Positions 63,533 to 64,000 of a DNA stretch of 64,000 bases are shown piece after piece. This DNA comes from Mycocentrospora acerina (lineage: Eukaryota > Ascomycota > Dothideomycetes > Pleosporales): positions 992,001 to 1,056,000 of the forward strand of contig JAKUHH010000201.1 of assembly GCA_022701365.1 (NCBI GenBank), given 5' to 3'. The stretch's first letter is position 1. Each line of letters starts with the position of its first letter. The notes beneath the pieces were generated by a model. The model searched no databases, was not told the origin of the DNA, and worked only from the letters and a program-made list of their open reading frames with translations. Made by a program: the position numbers and the translations under genes.

Positions 63533-64000
63533 TTACAGCTGGATACCGCCTTCTCCGTTGAATCTTTGTCGAAGGCGAGGTGCGAAATGCACTGCCAACC
63601 CTACGAATGTAAAAGCCCATATCGCAAGTCCCAGATTAGGTCCGCTTTTGTGTCCCCCACTCTGAGGAAGCGACGTTGGTGTAGCTATAGGCTCTTGTGT
63701 TGGCGTGTTGTCGAAATCACATACTAGCGTCCCTCCTGGCACATATTTCACATGCCTTCCACGCGCATCGCATGCCTTCAAAAGTTTGGTCTGGGTGATC
63801 GGCATACTTGTAGGCATTTCATATGGCTCTTTTGTGTTCAAATCACCTGCAAATAGCTGGAAGAGCCAGTCATTACTTTCAGCATTCGCAAGTTTGTAGT
63901 TTGCTAATGCGGGAGGCTCGTATGCGTATGAGAAGAGATGATAGGTCACATTGCACTCGAATGTGTGATTCCGTGTTGAGTACATAGACGGAGGACCAAG
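63533..64000 (-). CDS. 3' end of a membrane-anchored protein (5' partial)
   Basis: The minus-strand frame is open from the window edge and ends at 63533; the ATG at 63985 is unlikely to be the true start because the frame continues past it (LGPPS before MYSTRN). About 155 residues are visible. The luminal part has Cys and N-glycosylation-like sites (RNHTFECNVTYHLFSYAYEP), then ANYKLANAESNDWLFQLFAG and VKYVPGGTLVCDF. A Thr/Pro linker (PTQEPIATPTSLPQ) leads to one TM (LGLAIWAFTFVGLAVHF) and a short basic tail. It looks like a type I membrane protein; I do not recognise the family. Confidence 0.6.
   Translation of the reverse strand, partial: LGPPSMYSTRNHTFECNVTYHLFSYAYEPPALANYKLANAESNDWLFQLFAGDLNTKEPYEMPTSMPITQTKLLKACDARGRHVKYVPGGTLVCDFDNTPTQEPIATPTSLPQSGGHKSGPNLGLAIWAFTFVGLAVHFAPRLRQRFNGEGGIQL

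Noticed and set aside
1..64000. CRISPR arrays, rRNA genes, intact tRNA genes, intact transposons, secondary-metabolite core enzymes
   Set aside because: None seen: no regular direct-repeat/spacer pattern, no closed tRNA cloverleaf, no transposase or reverse transcriptase motif, no PKS/NRPS core. This is a eukaryotic nuclear window, so CRISPR is not expected.

Overview
The window is nuclear DNA of a filamentous ascomycete, most likely a dothideomycete and probably Pleosporales-like (the lineage is inferred, not searched). The evidence is short 48-117 nt GT-AG introns with CTAAC/CTGAC-type branch points, dense genes on both strands, and fungus-specific families: HET domain, NACHT/STAND, Zn2Cys6 regulator, AA9 monooxygenase with CBM1, cutinase, CPAF-like S41 peptidase and a Vts1-type SAM protein. 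The exon structures given here were built by eye from splice signals and frame continuity.

Layout. 1-4779: 3' part of APC1. 6.7-9.7 kb: a cutinase and two tandem copies of an unrecognised small intron-containing gene. 10.2-16.0 kb: a co-oriented trio of quinolinate phosphoribosyltransferase, a Zn2Cys6 regulator and an anion:cation symporter-type permease, which suggests an NAD-precursor/nicotinate uptake module. 16.2-19.4 kb: a NACHT-ankyrin gene split by an in-frame TAA and carrying a GC-AG intron. 20.8-29.8 kb: housekeeping genes VTS1, COG5, an AAA ATPase, VPS51 and RMI1. 30-37 kb: a HET-domain gene, a 75-codon orphan, hexokinase and an Mpv17/PMP22 protein. 37.4-42.6 kb: an AA9 LPMO with CBM1 and a methionine-permease-like amino-acid transporter. 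43.7-48.8 kb: a CorA-like membrane protein followed by a protein kinase. 49.4-52.1 kb: a CPAF-like S41 peptidase whose first intron has lost its GT donor. 52.6-56.4 kb: AT-rich, gene-poor DNA with a hairpin cluster and a tRNA-like relic, enclosing one intronless, GC-richer GH10-like gene with a degenerate substrate motif. 56.5-60.2 kb: eIF1 and DNA ligase I. 60.6-64 kb: a third, divergent member of the small-gene family, a DUF1961 secreted protein and the 3' end of a membrane-anchored protein.

How the genes relate. The housekeeping genes cover cell-cycle proteolysis (APC1), Golgi/endosome tethering (COG5, VPS51), genome maintenance (RMI1, DNA ligase I), translation initiation (eIF1) and glycolysis (hexokinase). 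The secreted set (cutinase, AA9-CBM1, GH10-like, DUF1961, S41) fits a plant-associated or saprotrophic life. The HET and NACHT genes belong to the fungal non-self-recognition repertoire.

The most novel item is a three-member family (two tandem copies near 8-10 kb, one divergent copy near 61 kb) sharing N-A-R/K-L/I-L-Y/F-G and Y-D-V-V/I-I/V motifs. It is visible only after introns are removed and matches no family I can name with confidence.
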